64,000 nt of DNA from Pascua guehoae (taxonomy: Eukaryota; Basidiomycota; Tremellomycetes; Trichosporonales; Trichosporonaceae): the NCBI GenBank assembly GCA_001600415.1, contig BCJX01000012.1:418666-482665 (forward strand), written 5' to 3'. This document shows positions 20,913-33,450 of this stretch, one piece after another; position 1 is the first letter of the stretch, and the number at the start of each line of letters is the position of its first letter. The position numbers and the translations under genes are program-made. The notes beneath the pieces were generated by a model. It was not told the DNA's origin. It did not search any database and saw nothing but the letters and a program-made list of their open reading frames with translations.

Positions 20913-22371
20913 CCACTCCCACCACTGCCCCCACTCCCACCACTGCCCTCACTGCCGGCCCCCACGCCTTCACCAGATGAGCGTCCCACAGCACAGTGCC
21001 CAGGTATGTACCTGAGGGCTACTTTCGCTAACCTGTCAAGCAGCCCCAGCCAACAACATGGTGCCAGCTTGGGTCATTGCGGAGCTCGTGCAGCTTGTTA
21101 TCTGCGCTGGGGCTATGCCCGCACACCTCCAGCCCCACCTCTCCCAGTGGATGATGTCTGTCAACTGCGATGAGACCAACAGCGACGACTGCAAACCAAA
21201 CTGCAAGGGCTCCTCGACACGCCAGACCTCGATCAAGCCGCCCGCCAGTGGTCCATCAGTAGCGCATCTGCAATCATACCCAAATGTCAGTGAAGGCGCC
21301 GCAGTCGAGACCCCGCACCAGTGTGCCCCACCTCGCCAGTCCAGTGGGAATGGAAAGAAGCAGACCTACACGGACATCGATGATGATGCTGAGCACAAGG
21401 ACTACACCCCATGCCAGCATGCCCCACCTCACCAGAACAAGAGGGCGAAGCAGTGACATGGTGTGATCACACACTGGATGGTGAGGGCTGGGGTGGGTGT
21501 CAGTGTGGGAGGGAGGTGATGTTGTGGGAGGGCTAGGGAGGGGAGGGGGGTGTTCAATGGTGGAGCGAGCAGTGGTTGAGAGCAGGGAGCAGTGAGCTGT
21601 GGCAGGGAGCAGTGGCAGCTGAGAAGCAAGCGAGTAGCGAGAAGCCAGGAAATGACAGCCGCCGGCGCCCATGCTCGGATGCACCATAACTCGCCTACTC
21701 TACCACCCACCACCCACAAACCACAAAGGGGGCTCGTGCCACTGGCCCCAAGCATGGTACAGCTGTTTGCCCATGGCCCCATCTGTAAGACACTGAAATA
21801 GGGTCGTGGTAGATGGATTAGGTAATAGGCGGAAGCAATCGAGATTGACGTTTATCGATTGATATCTGTCGAGATGGCACGTTGGACGAGATGTGGGAGC
21901 GAAGGTACCATGGAGAGTCACAACAATGGAAAGTAGGAAGTTGTCGTGCGACTTGTATCGGATGTGCGGTGGGGAGATAGGAATTGGATAAGTCTACCGA
22001 ACTATAGCTAAGGGCTATAGAGTAAAGCTACGGATGAGTTTAGATTGTTGCGGGGATCAGACGCTAAGTTGGCCTCTTCTTATCCCTGCAACGCCCTGGA
22101 CCAAACATCCCTTGTTCCTAGTTGTCATGACTTGTTTATCCTCGACTTGTTTATCTTCCACGACTTGTTCTGATTGAGATATCCCTATAGTAGAGACGCT
22201 GATGCATCGTCTACTGGGTCACAGGTCCCGGTCTTCCTAGTGAGGGTCCTGATGGATGCGACCTTATAGTAGGTCATGTGATTGTCGTTCGATATCAATG
22301 TATCGTGGGATGTTGTCTCTTGGTCGTCTCGTGACTTCTCACAAGGTCACGAGGATCTCGCATGGTATCTT

Positions 22372-22539
22372 GTGACCGACACGTGTGGCTGGTTATCGTA
22401 CGGTGTTGCCAACTAGTGTCGTCCATTGATCGATGGTGCTCGTTGGTGGGGACTCGTGACCGACGCTCGTGGCTGGTTGTTGTATGGTGTTGCCAACTAG
22501 TGTCATCCATTGATGAATGGCTTATCGGTTGAGTGATCC
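22372..22539. repeat. Two-copy direct repeat, period 84 bp
   Basis: Copies begin GTGACCGAC at 22372 and 22456 and share GTGTTGCCAACTAGTGTC and CCATTGAT. They differ mainly by C/T and G/A changes. Confidence 0.8.
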
Positions 22540-23520
22540 TTCATCGGAATTGTCACCATTCGTCCGATTGATTCCGTTGTCCTTGGATATCGATTGATAT
22601 CTATCGATATTGTGCGTCTTTGGTGCGCATGATATCTTGGTCGTTACACCATCACTGCTGCTCGGGGGCCCATGCGAGTGTTGGAATTGGCACTATATGA
22701 TTGAGATCAGTATTCATCTGTGGTCATTGCAATACCTCTTGTCGTTAGGTCAGTCATCAGTAACTCTTGTCTGTACATATTATTTAAAAACTGTGCACAT
22801 CCATCTCATGCACACACATACTCAAGTATCAAATATTGAAAATGCTCATCATGCTTGTCTACTCTGACTCTGACAACCTTGGCCACCGCACATGACCAGT
22901 GCGCATGCACAGACATGGACCGAGAAGTGCAGAGGCCTTCACCAAGTGCAGAGACCTTCACTGCTCACGCAGAGCCAGCCTGTACTTGGCAGTGCTTATT
23001 GGAGAACGACTCGCCTGTGAATGCAACCAAGACATCCTCCATTTGCGGTTTGCAGTCATGAGTCCAGCTAGTCCCATGCATGGCGCCAGCCCACATGCCC
23101 TGGTTTCCACAAGCCCAACTAAGGGCAATCCCAATCAAGCGCAAGCCTGGCATCGCTGATAAAAAGGCTTGGTACGGGCCCCGATGTGATCCAAGTGGGC
23201 GGAATATGCGCCAGCTGTCACAGGCAGAATACGCACCTGCTGTTGCAGGCAGAATACATGCCAGCTGTCACAATCCATCGTGGCCGGCCACGTTGAATGA
23301 GAGCGGCCGGCTTGACATGCACAGGGCGGCAGGGCAGACACAGTTGCGGTCCAGAGCACCAAGAGACGAGTGGTTTTTGCAGTTGCGTTTCCAGCACGAC
23401 TGCCGGCAGGATGGACATGGAGATGCCCAGATGTCCAGCAAAGTCTGGTCGGACATGGTCTGGTCGGATGTGGTCTCGGCCGGCATGGGCTCGAGCTGCC
23501 CCTCTGGGTTGAGTGCAAGG

Positions 23521-23592
23521 TCGGCCAGTGAAGAACCATCGGCCAGTGAAGAACCGTCGGCCAGTGAAGAACCGTCGGCCAGTGAAGAACCA
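23521..23592. repeat. 4 x 18-bp tandem repeat
   Basis: Four copies of TCGGCCAGTGAAGAACCR in exact register. In the + frame they would encode SASEEP repeats, in the - frame SLADGS, but no gene is supported around them. Confidence 0.95.
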
Positions 23593-24013
23593 TCAGCGGT
23601 GGGTGCAGAATCGAGTCGACCATCCCACGATCGACCATCCCATGACTGCTGACATTCCATAAGCTCTGGTCATAAAATGCCAGAGCACTGACCATGGGCT
23701 GGGCTGTGCAAGTGAGTCAAGTACATCATCTGTGGCCGGGGTGGGGTGCACATGCACTGAACCCCAGTGGCCACTTTGTGTGGCTAATGCAACCATGTAG
23801 TCAGCTGACCATGTCGACATGCAACATGTCAACAACAGGACAAGACAGACGACGTGTCGTGCTGAGGGCATCACAGCGCAGTAGCAAGCTCAGTCACAGA
23901 TTCCCACCATGCCAGTATAGAATGAACCAAAGCCGAAAAAGTTGCATGCCAGGCGCATGCCGCGAGCATGCCGAAAGTGGCCACATTGGATGGGTCTTGG
24001 CATCTCTACTGTA

Positions 24014-24152
24014 CAGGTGCATCTGGAAAGTCTGGAGACTGTCACTGGTTCCTGCTTGTTGTATCCCAGCTGTCCTGTGTGCCTCACTGTATATGGACCG
24101 TGGGCATACCCAAGCTTAATGTGGCAGTCTCACGACTTTGCGGACACACCTG
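24014..24152. mobile_element. Tc1/mariner-type MITE, copy 1
   Basis: A 139-bp unit whose ends are imperfect inverted repeats: CAGGTGCATCTGGAAAGTC...GACTGTCAC against GTGGCAGTCTCACGACTTTG...CACACCTG. TA lies on both sides (24012-24013 and 24153-24154), the target duplication of Tc1/mariner elements. It has no coding capacity. A related 159-bp copy is at 41269-41427. Confidence 0.85.
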
Positions 24153-26756
24153 TATGGGTACAGCAGCAGGTGGTGCTGAGTAATAGTGGCTGCAGGGACT
24201 GGCAACTCTTGCTCACAATGGTGGATAGCTGCTAGTTCTCCAATGGCTGCCTGGCACTGGCCCTCACCACCCACATTGACACTGAGGGTCCCGCCATTTG
24301 GCTATGTGAGCGGTAGTTCTCCAAACAGCCTTGCCTTGACATCATCACCTTGGTCAAAGGTGCAACCACTTACATTGTGTGCATTCGACATGTCCTGTTC
24401 ACCTGGCTGTCCCCCCCGGGTATGGAACCAAACCCCCTGGCAGCTCGCGGCTGGATGGCCCTGATGATGCATGCACTCGACAGCTTGAGTGGGACGAGAA
24501 CCAGGTCCGTCCGATGCACGTATGCATGTGGAGCATACAGCTCGTGGCCAATACGCTCAAGGCACCACACGACCGTGTCGAGTCTCAAGTCATTGATGCG
24601 GGTGTATAGGTGGTGGAATGAGTCACGAGGAATAATGAGGACAGGGCACGACCACCGGCACTGGGGGGGGGGGGGGGGGGGGGGGGCTGGCACTCGCAGC
24701 AGGGGGGGGGGGGGGGGGGGGGGGGGGGCATGCGGGCAAGGCGGAGGGGGGGGGGGGGGGGGGGGGGGGGNNNNNNNNNNNNNNNNNNNNNNNNNNNNNN
24801 NNNNNNNNNNNNNNNNNNNNNNNNNNNNNNNNNNNNNNNNNNNNNNNNNNNNNNNNNNNNNNNNNNNNNNNNNNNNNNNNNNNNNNNNNNNNNNNGGGGG
24901 GGGGGGGGGGGGGGCATGGGGAGGATCCACATCTGCTCACGGACACATTTTTGGCACTTGCGGTCCTCCGCCGCTTCGCTGCATGTAAACACCATGGCCA
25001 ACCTGGGGCACTTGCATCCCATCTGCATGTCTGGGATGTCCACACTCATCTCCTTGTCGCACGCACACTTGACACACTCATCCTGCCTGTCCAGACTCGC
25101 AAGCATGCCGACGACAGCTGGCAATATGACCCAGCACGCACACCACAAGTTGAGAATCGCCCACATTGAACACAGGTTGAGCACACCCTCGCGCGTATTG
25201 GGCATGACTGCCATGACTATCCCGGGATTTCAGCCGGCCTAGGATAGGTACAATGGTGAATGTGGAAGACCAATGGATAAACTTCAGCCACCTGTTGCAG
25301 TAATGGCAAGGCAACACTGCTGTTCCCCTCAACCACAGCACTGCCCGACAAGAGACCTTGTGCCTTTGGGTCAGCAAGATACCAGGCAAGTGGCAGTACT
25401 CACATGCAGGTACTCGACCGGCATGAGTGGGGACAGGCAGCATGCCACGTGGGCATGGGCGTGGGCATGGGCGTCGGCGTTGGCATTGGCATGGGTGTCG
25501 GCGTCGGCATCCCAGGTTCCTAGTGGATCAAGAGGCATAGTAGTGCTGTTGGTGAGTGCTCATTAGTAGTGTTGAAGAATGATGTTGTGGGAACGACAAG
25601 GATGTGGAGAGTACGAGCACAAGGTCGTGTGCATGTGAGGCAGTGAAGGCAATATCCCACTGTCCCAAGATGGTCTTTGTTGTCGAGACGCAGGCCGTCA
25701 AGCTCGATCACATGCGTCCAGGCGCCCGACACCGACGATCACCCGGGCTGGCAGCCTTCACCCTCTACACCATCTCCACCAGAACATACGCCCTCCCAAG
25801 CCAACCAAGGTTAGCATCAACCCACTGAGCCAGCTCTGACAGACCCAGACCCAGCCTGGCTGAAACACGACAAACCCAACCCCCCCAGCCCCACTCAGAC
25901 ACCACAAACCCAACAAAGTCCCACCTCCACCCCACTAACGTCAACATCATGCTCCTGCCCTATGCCTACAGCTGCTGAGGGCGCCGCCTCGAGGACAGTA
26001 CATGCACAATCCACCTCCCCACCCACGACGGCACAAGCTGTATGTACATCAGCATGTGGGCATGTCGCGCATGTTGTGCACGAAGGTGCAGGCTTCCTTG
26101 CTTGTTCAACCCAGAGCCGCTCCATTTCAAATACGTGGCAGCAGCCAAGATCGAAGCATACGGCATGCTCATGGATGACTGGTGCATGGCGATGTGCGCG
26201 GTGAGGTGCCATTCTGGCATGTTGTTCAGGTCTGGGCACGGCAGGGTGCGCAGCAGTGTGCGCAGCTGGCGGTGTGCTTTTCTGGCATGTTGTCCAGGTC
26301 TGGGCACGGCAGGGTGTGCAGCGGGTTGTGGGGCGGGGTGCGCAGTGGGGTGTGTGGCAGGGTGTGCAGTGGGGGGGATTGCGCAGGAGGATATCGAGGT
26401 TGGGGTGGTGATGGATGCCTGGTGGACGAGTTTGAGCTGGGGCAGGATATCAACGACGCCAAGGATGCAATGTGGAACGAAGAGAGATGTTTAACTTGCC
26501 CCCGCCCCTGTTCTGTCTTTCCCACCCCCCACCCGGATCCGCCCTTGATACCTGACATACACATAATAAATTCCACATGGTTAGCTCCCAGATTCGCTAC
26601 ACACCTAAAACTTCGAAAACTACTCAGATCACCAGCATTGCCAAGCTCAATTTCAGACAATCTGTGTTTGTAAACAAGCAAACAATAGGAAGATAGGTCA
26701 GAGTCTGATACATAATAATCGACAGCTAGAACACCCAAAACTGCTCTGAATCACTG
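24153..26756. other. Degenerate, low-complexity DNA with assembly gap
   Basis: Holds the poly-G/N block (24661-24914) and a G-rich hexamer stretch at 25451-25510 (GGGCATGGGCGT-like). Long frames across the poly-G are artefacts. No gene recognised. Confidence 0.5.
24661..24914. repeat. Poly-G tracts around an assembly gap
   Basis: Runs of 20 or more G alternate with short unique pieces, then 125 N (24771-24895), then more G. This may be a true G-rich microsatellite that broke the assembly, or a sequencing artefact. Confidence 0.9.
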
Positions 26757-27225
26757 TGTAACGATCCGCTTGTTGCCAGTCATTCAATTTTCACCACAGT
26801 CGCCTCACATGCATGATCAGACAACTCAATAGTGCCTCCCTCAGCCCTCTGGTGAACCCTCGGCCCGCTTCAGCCATGACCAACCCTCCACTTTGGTCAC
26901 GTGCGCTGGTGAACACGGATGATCTCAGCGGCCTAAGGGTCACGCTCTGAACATGGCGCCATCTGCAGGGTATATAGTGACAGATCCATAGTCTCTTTGT
27001 ACTCTAAGCCATGTTACTGCATGTCAAGTCTTGACTTCATTGCAGAGCATGATCCTGCCATCACCATTGTCTTAGCAAGCAGCTCGGCAGCAACCCCGTC
27101 TAGCATCGCCAATACGGTTCCTCTAGAGCATCGCCCCGACCTCCAATCCAGTTGAGACAGAGCAGACTGAGTGAGTGATAGCTAGTCATTCACACTGTGC
27201 ACTCACCGGTTCCCCACTCATGACA
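26757..27225 (-). mobile_element. LTR-b copy 2, inverted, CpG-poor
   Basis: Reverse complement of the repeat at 19965-20435, with ends TGTAACGATCC...GAGTGGGG/CATGACA. Differences from copy 1 are mostly CpG to TpG or CpA. No matching target-site duplication was seen on its flanks. Confidence 0.8.
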
Positions 27226-29738
27226 ATGGGCATGGGCCTGAACTTGAACGGCGCTGGGTACGATAGTGGCCAGCTGTGGTGACGTGACAGGGAGGTGCCA
27301 TGGTCTTGAACTTAAATGGCACCGGGGACGAGGGGATACCACAGACAGCGGAAGTGGGCCAATCAAGACCCAGGGTTGAGCGATTTGGGGAGCTGTGCTG
27401 CTTCCCGCATGGCGCCCGTGGTGGTGTCGACGTAGGGCGTGAAGGTGGAGGAGGACCAGCACCCAGGCAGGCGGATCTCATCATCTGGGACTCGGCAGGC
27501 AAAGGCCCATGTGGTGGCTCCGCGTCAGAGGGAGTGGCCACAAAGCCCGCTTCTTTTAGGGCCTTGGACAGGTAACCCGGTTCTGCATTCAAGTTGTGGG
27601 AAGTCAGTTGATTGAAGAGAGCATAACTCAGTTGGACACATGTGGGTCGGCTCAAACTCGCACATTGTAATTGAGCAATGGCCACTTGCTGGAGCACATT
27701 TGCCTCGCCATGTCCATCGACATTGACTGCTCATGGGCATGTTCCTTTGCCATGACCGTGGTGTTGGGACAGTGTGTAGGCCGCCAAGAGTCCAAGCTAC
27801 GCGGCATGCCATGGTGGATTGCCAAGTGCATGCTGCCATGGTGTAGGATTGACATGATCAAAGTCAAGCTGGGAATTGTGGTTAGTGGGGGGTGTCGGAA
27901 GCCAATGACGCATTATTGCTCTGTTAAAGAGGCTCAGAAGGGGGGAAGGAGAGGACGGCAAGGGGCACAACCAGCACCTGTACCACCACCACCAGCACCG
28001 GAATATCCTGTACGACATGCCGTGCTCCCCATCTGCCCACTCTCAGGGTGCGTGCCTTCACGTTGGGCGCCGCCTGGGATGTCTACTGCTACTGCATGGC
28101 TCGATTGACAGGTGAGGCTGGCCAGCACAGCCACCGGTGCCATGGGGATACTTGTACTGTTGCTGCTACCAACGCAACAGTAGGTGAGTTCCCTACTGCA
28201 GCCTCTATGTCATGCAGCAAGATGTGCAGTAGTGTGACAGTAGTAGAAGAAGGTGTGCAATCATCCAGGAGTGCAAGAGGGGGCAAGCCTTACATGTTAT
28301 TGTAACTGTAGAGAATGGCAAAGACAAAATGTGACACCGACAAAACACGATGCTGACAAAATGCGACGCTGACAAAACGCGACGCCGACAAAACGTGACG
28401 CCAACAAAACGCGACGCTGACAAAATACAATGCCTTAGTTGGCTGGCTGGCTGTGCAACTTGTACTCTGGGTCTCCTGAACGGAGTACCTTGTCTACACC
28501 TCTGCTGCTTAGAAGACATAGCTGTTGTGGTGAGTCTTTCACCTTCACGATATCATATGGCTCAGTCCCTCGGCAGTCGCCAAATGTCAATTGCCTTTTC
28601 ACTTTGTACCTCCTTGCAAGCAATCTCGTTCTCCTCTTGTCCACACCAGATTATGGGCAAGGTGTGGTTGTGTGTCTCACTCTTGGAGAGCAACCCCAGC
28701 CTGATTATGCCATTTCTGGCATCTCTCCCCGGTGGACCTGCAAGGCAGGGCCACCTTGTGTGGTGAACGGCAAGGCAAGCTCCTCTGGTCGCTTGACAGC
28801 AACCTCCCACAATGACCAGTGCTACCAGAACAACCAGGCTAGGGGATCACTACAGCGCCCAATTGGCCCTGTCACCCTGTTGGCCCGGCCTACTAGGTCT
28901 GCAACAGCATGGCAATGGCAGCATGGCAATGAAAGTCCAATTTGCCAATTGAAGTTTCAATCGGAATAATCAGCCAAGGTCACATGACCTTATCTCCCAG
29001 ACCTGCTGTCGTCCTCAACATCTGAGTGCATGCCCAGAACAAATGAGAGGGGTGAGTGAGTTGTGGATATGGTAATGCTATAACATCACCTAGGTGTGCA
29101 CATCTTTACGAGCCATACACCATGCTCAGTGACAAAACGATGGCCTGCCGTTTGGCCTTTGAATGCTGCCAGTCAAGTCCAAGGGCAGTTATGCATGCAT
29201 GCATGCACTGTGTAGACGTGTAGCCTGTATAAATGTTTGTACCTGGGGGTGGTGTTTAAAGCTGTATCTTTCGCGGTTGATGACCTTGACATGTTTGGGG
29301 GGCCAGCACCACACCTCTTCAGATTAAACTGTCTGGGGCCGGATGTAGAGCTCTACTTGCACTGCCGATATCCTGCAGTCCTGATTTCCCAGATGGCACG
29401 GCATCGATGGCCAGATAACCATGGCATTGCTTGGCAACACCCATCGTCATAGGTATGTGTTTAGGTGAGCAGTGAGCACTAGCTGATAGGCACACAGAAC
29501 TTGAGATACCAATCATCAAAGCAACCATCGACTTTGGCTTACAGCCTGCAAAAAGGCATAGAATAATTCGCTTCCGTCTACCACTGCGCAACCCTATCTA
29601 AACTACAATCGCCCATTTCCCCACCTTCCAATGCATCTGGGGCAAAGTACACGTGGGGTTCAGGGCAGAAAGGGTTTAACTTGCAAAGTCACCTGAAAGA
29701 ATGCGTAAAAACGGGATATTAACGCATCTGCAGGCCTT
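27226..29738. other. Degenerate repeat-region DNA
   Basis: A - strand frame at 27226-27697 (with YALFNQLTSHNLNAEPGYL) looks composition-wise like coding sequence ending at the LTR-b copy, but I cannot assign it. A 7 x 16-bp repeat is at 28323-28434, and (GCAT)n near 29192. No RNA gene seen. Confidence 0.35.
28323..28434. repeat. 7 x 16-bp tandem repeat
   Basis: Seven units of the form GACAAAACGCGACGCT in exact 16-bp register. Unit-to-unit differences are C/T and G/A only, nearly all at the CG steps. Confidence 0.95.
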
Positions 29739-30829
29739 TCATGAGGATGACGGCCTCTGTGCGGTCAGACATGGACCGTATGGCATTGTCGATGACTTCC
29801 TGAGGTACCGCAGCGCAGGCCATTGCAGCCCAGAGTTGATCCTCTGTGGTGCAGGAATAATGCTTCTGTTGCAAAATGCTCTTTGCAAAATGCTCTTGAG
29901 CACTGCCCAGACATTCTCGATAGTGTTCAATTCAGGGTTGCAAGGTGGGTGATTGAGCTGCGGGATGCCATGCTGCTCGCGGAATGCGTGCATTGCTGTG
30001 AATTGATGCGTTATCTTGGACGACAAGGACCTCTGGGCCATCTCTGAGACGATGGGAGAGATGGCACACTTGAGGATGTGAGCAGTGTATGTCAGACCAT
30101 TGACACACTGCAGGCCATTGTGTTGACACCCAGTGGGCCATTGTGTTGACACCCTGCAGGCCGTTGTAGATGCCAAATCGTGCAGCGTGCTCCTCGTGTC
30201 CCTTCTTGCCCATGCACACTAGCTCAAACTTGCGGCCGTATGCCATAATGGCTCCCAGACCATAACGGACAGTTTCGGCTTGCCATCGGACACCCAGCAG
30301 TACGCCAAGTCATTGTGCTTGCCATGGGGGCACTTGACATACATGCGGCCAGACCCATTGACTTCGATACTCGATTCGTCAGTGAACACCATGTTCTCCC
30401 AAGGCTGATTCACAAAGTTGCAGCATGTCAAGCGATCGTTGTCTTGTCGACCTTCAACTCATCGGCGAAGAAGGACCAAGGCTGAAAAGCATGTTTATTG
30501 TGCAAGAACTTGAGCCTGTGATGATCCCTGGCATCTAGCTTTGACGGCCGGCCTGTAGAAGTCGAGGGTGCAACAGGTTTACCATCTCGAAACTCCTTTC
30601 GAAGCTTGTACACCATCCCCGGACGAAGCTCAGTGAGGGTTGCAATCTCGCGGACCAGGGTGTCAACCTTGTCAAGCCAGAATATGCCATACCACTGGAA
30701 TGGGGCCGTCGCCATCTTCGCCATGTGTATGCAGATTCTCAAAGCTGTAGTTGTAGTGGTTGTTGAGTAATGATGCATAGGCGAAGAGGTGTTTGAGCTT
30801 GAAGTGGGGTTGATGCGTCGCGGAAGCAA
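29739..30829 (-). pseudogene. Tc1/mariner (IS630-type DDE) transposase, frameshifted
   Basis: Cut-and-paste transposase, broken into at least three frames. The N-terminal helix-turn-helix part (30431-30750) reads GMVYKLRKEFRDGK...GRPSKLDARDHHRLKFL, then FFADELKVDKTTIA. The catalytic domain follows: MVFTDESSIEVNG (first Asp, 30366-30387), VVQDNA (second Asp, codon 30015-30013), a frameshift, then HGIPQLNHPPCNPELNTIE (Glu codon 29918-29916). Second Asp and Glu are about 32 residues apart, as in DD(32-34)E families. Between the first and second Asp a short tandem repeat (GGCCATTGTGTTGACACCC units, about 30112-30165) has expanded and destroyed the frame. I could not identify terminal inverted repeats, and the MITE ends at 24.0 and 41.3 kb were not found next to it. 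Confidence 0.85.
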
Positions 30830-31619
30830 ATTCTACACCATTTTGCCAGTGGCTGCACATGTTTTGGACTCAGTTTGGCATCGATTTTGGGTTTTGTGGG
30901 CCTTCTTATGCATCACGGCCACCTGAGCTGAAGCAGTGCATTCAGTTGCATGGTGGCCCCTTCGTTGACAGCTGCCACAAGCCCTTAGCATATTGGGTTG
31001 CATATCAAATCAGGTGCAACCTCTTCATCTTTGTCCTCAATGGCCTGCTGCATCAAATTCGCATTCGCCGTCCCCGTGAGGATGTGCACGGTATTCTCCT
31101 CATCATCATCGTCGATATCAAGGTATGCCATGGTGTAGATGTTGTGGAAGCTCTAGCATCGATCGATAACATCCGGATTGAGCAACATGTAGGGGATGCT
31201 GACAAGCCCCCTGGCCTCGGCCCGGCCCTCCGCGGTGTCCTTGTGGATGCGGATGATATCATTTAGTGCATGCGATGCGAGATGCCAATGGGTGTCAAAA
31301 CAAGCCCCTCATCATAGTTTTCGTCGTCGGGACTGTACCGCTCGAGACACTCAGCAATCATGTTTGCAGGGTAGGTTGTATACCGTTTTGAGGTGCTGGG
31401 TGCACTCGCAGAGCTCGGCATCGCTCTGTACCATTGTGCTCAACCCTTGCCTTGGCAGCGAGGTACCTCTCAGCCCCGTCGCACCCTTGTGGATGACTAT
31501 AATGGCCTCGTTCGATATGAAACCCACAAACTAGCATCAACTGCATCTCGCATCACCAAAAAGGGTACCCACCATCAATAAACAAGGTGGCAAACCACCC
31601 ACAGCTATTGTTGGGTGCT

Positions 31620-33450
31620 GTTATGCCATTGCCTCCTTACTCTTGATACACTCATTCTGCATATACTTCATCACCCTCGGTAGGGCAGTGAAAAAGGTGA
31701 TATTGCATCGTGAAAAAGGTGATATTGCATCTCTGGAGGTTGTTTTTGAGCTGGTGATGTGCTCCTTCGGCTGGGGATGTTGTTTCGGTGTTGTTGTTTT
31801 GGTGTTTGTGAAGCTCCGCATCGATAAAGCAGTTGGACTTGGGTTCAAATGTCATGGCATACTGGGCCATCACATTCCAACCTCCTCCTCAGGGGCCGAA
31901 ACGGGCCATGAGCACGGCTTGCCCCTCGATCGCGGCCTCTCGGCTCATGACCCCCAACACCCCAGCATTCCTTCTTGATGTTCGCCTTGATATGCCAATG
32001 GTAAAGCATCAACTTCGCATTGGGGAAATGGTCCGCAAGAGAGTACGACCTTCATTTGAGCTCTAGTACCAACGCTATCGCTCCGGCTCACCTCCTTGTA
32101 CACATCGAGGGCATGGCCAAACCACTCCTCTGATTCAGAGGGTATGAAAAAGACAGCGGAGGTGAACATCTTTTGATACCGGTCTTGCCAATGATGTGGA
32201 AGCAAGGCATGCTGTACTTGTTGGTAGAGTACATCAAATCGCGTGCCTCCTGGGCCTCCTGGGTTGATACAAGGAGGCCCGGGACCTGGGTGATATCAGC
32301 TATTGCCCGTAGACAGCCCCAAGCCACCAGTGTGGCCCTAGCTGTACTCGGCGATATCGTGGTGAGCACTGTCGATAGAGGGCCCATGGGCCCACCTGCA
32401 CCCATGTGCACACCCTAGTGACATGCCCGAGTTGTCAAAGACGCCCAAAACTAAGCGGAAACTATGCTGTGGTCGTATAGGGCCCCAAGACACAAGCACG
32501 CCTCGATATGTATGGTTGTACACCATTGTGATCACTGTCAGTGATGGGGCAAAACTTACTTTGCCACTGAGTCCGCAAAGACATTTTTAGGATGTCTTCT
32601 TCGTCAACATACTTGATGGCACCTCGGTGGGTGTATCGGTGCTGATACCCTCCCTGTTGAGCTTCGCATTGACTTGATATATGCCATCGACAGGGACATA
32701 CGCCTGGGGGATGTCTCAGAGATCCTCTAGTACTGCAGCAGGTTTGACACCTCAGCCGCGCTGCCTCGCAATGAAATCATGGTGCTTGATACAGATGTCA
32801 CAGGTGTATGGGATGATACCCGATGCCCTATCGATTGCGTGGGTGTGAGAGAGGATAGATTTTGCCTTGATGACCATCCAGTTGCCATCTGAGTGACGTC
32901 ACAGAGCAAGGGTTGCAGTGCACTTGCACTTGTGTGACTTCTGCACCTTGCCTTTGTTGTCGTAGGTATCACCATGCCAGCAGGCCAGGGTGGCTTGCCC
33001 TCAGTTTGGCCTGGTGCGTCTGAAGATGAAGTACTGGCCAAGATTGATGGTGGCCTGGTTAATGGCAGTGCAGAGGTCGTAGTGGGTTGGTAACCCTAGT
33101 TGAAAAACAGATTCGGGGAGGGGTTGACATGCCGGTGGGCCATCTTCAGTGGTATCATTGTCTTCAAAGGTGACTTGCTGATGGTAGAGAGGGTCCTGAA
33201 ACACCCAGCGATGGATTTGGAAGTCGATATCTGCATTGGGGCCCTCTGGGAGGTACTCAGTGAGGTGTGGATAGGTGGTTGATGTTGTTGCAGCCAAGGA
33301 TGAGATTGAAGATGCAAAACTTGATGAATAATGCATATCCAACAATGGGGAGGGCATAGGCATGACGAGCTTGGCAAAGCGCACCATTTGGGGGATTGGT
33401 GCAGTGGTTGTCGAGATCGGTTGAGAAACGTAGATGTTATTATCATACAA
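31620..33450 (-). pseudogene. Mutator-like (MULE) transposase, heavily frameshifted
   Basis: Reading right to left, the N-terminal part has a disordered leader and then a FAR1/FLYWCH-like zinc-finger region: YFIFRRTRP, ACWHGDTYDNKGKVQKSHKC, then a His-x-His (about 32850-33040). The DDE domain follows in changing frames. YSTNKYSMPCFHIIGKTG is the block around the first acidic residue; FTSAVFFIPSESEEWFGHAL follows. At 31964-32008 comes LMLYHWHIKANIKKECWG, the WHI...C block that is diagnostic for MULE transposases. Near the end is AEGAHHQLKNNL, matching the ESAH..LK segment. At least four frame changes make it non-functional. A 22-bp tandem duplication (GTGAAAAAGGTGATATTGCATC, near 31688) lies in the C-terminal part. 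Confidence 0.8.

Larger units (their letters stand above)
20913..24013. other. Degenerate repeat-region DNA without a recognisable gene
   Basis: Contains a 132-codon frame at 21058-21456 (+) with a repeated QCAPPRQ/QHAPPHQ motif that I cannot assign, an 84-bp direct duplication at 22372-22539, and an 18-bp tandem repeat at 23521-23592. No transposon protein motif was found. Confidence 0.4.

Noticed and set aside
21058..21456. Independent host gene for a 132-residue protein
   Set aside because: No intron signals, no family similarity and decayed surroundings; kept only as a note in the region entry.
24350..24988. Long glycine-rich (or proline-rich on the other strand) proteins
   Set aside because: The frames exist only because of poly-G runs and N.
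19965..27225. LTR-b copies as the two LTRs of one 7-kb element
   Set aside because: They are in inverted orientation and lack matching flanks, so they are independent insertions.
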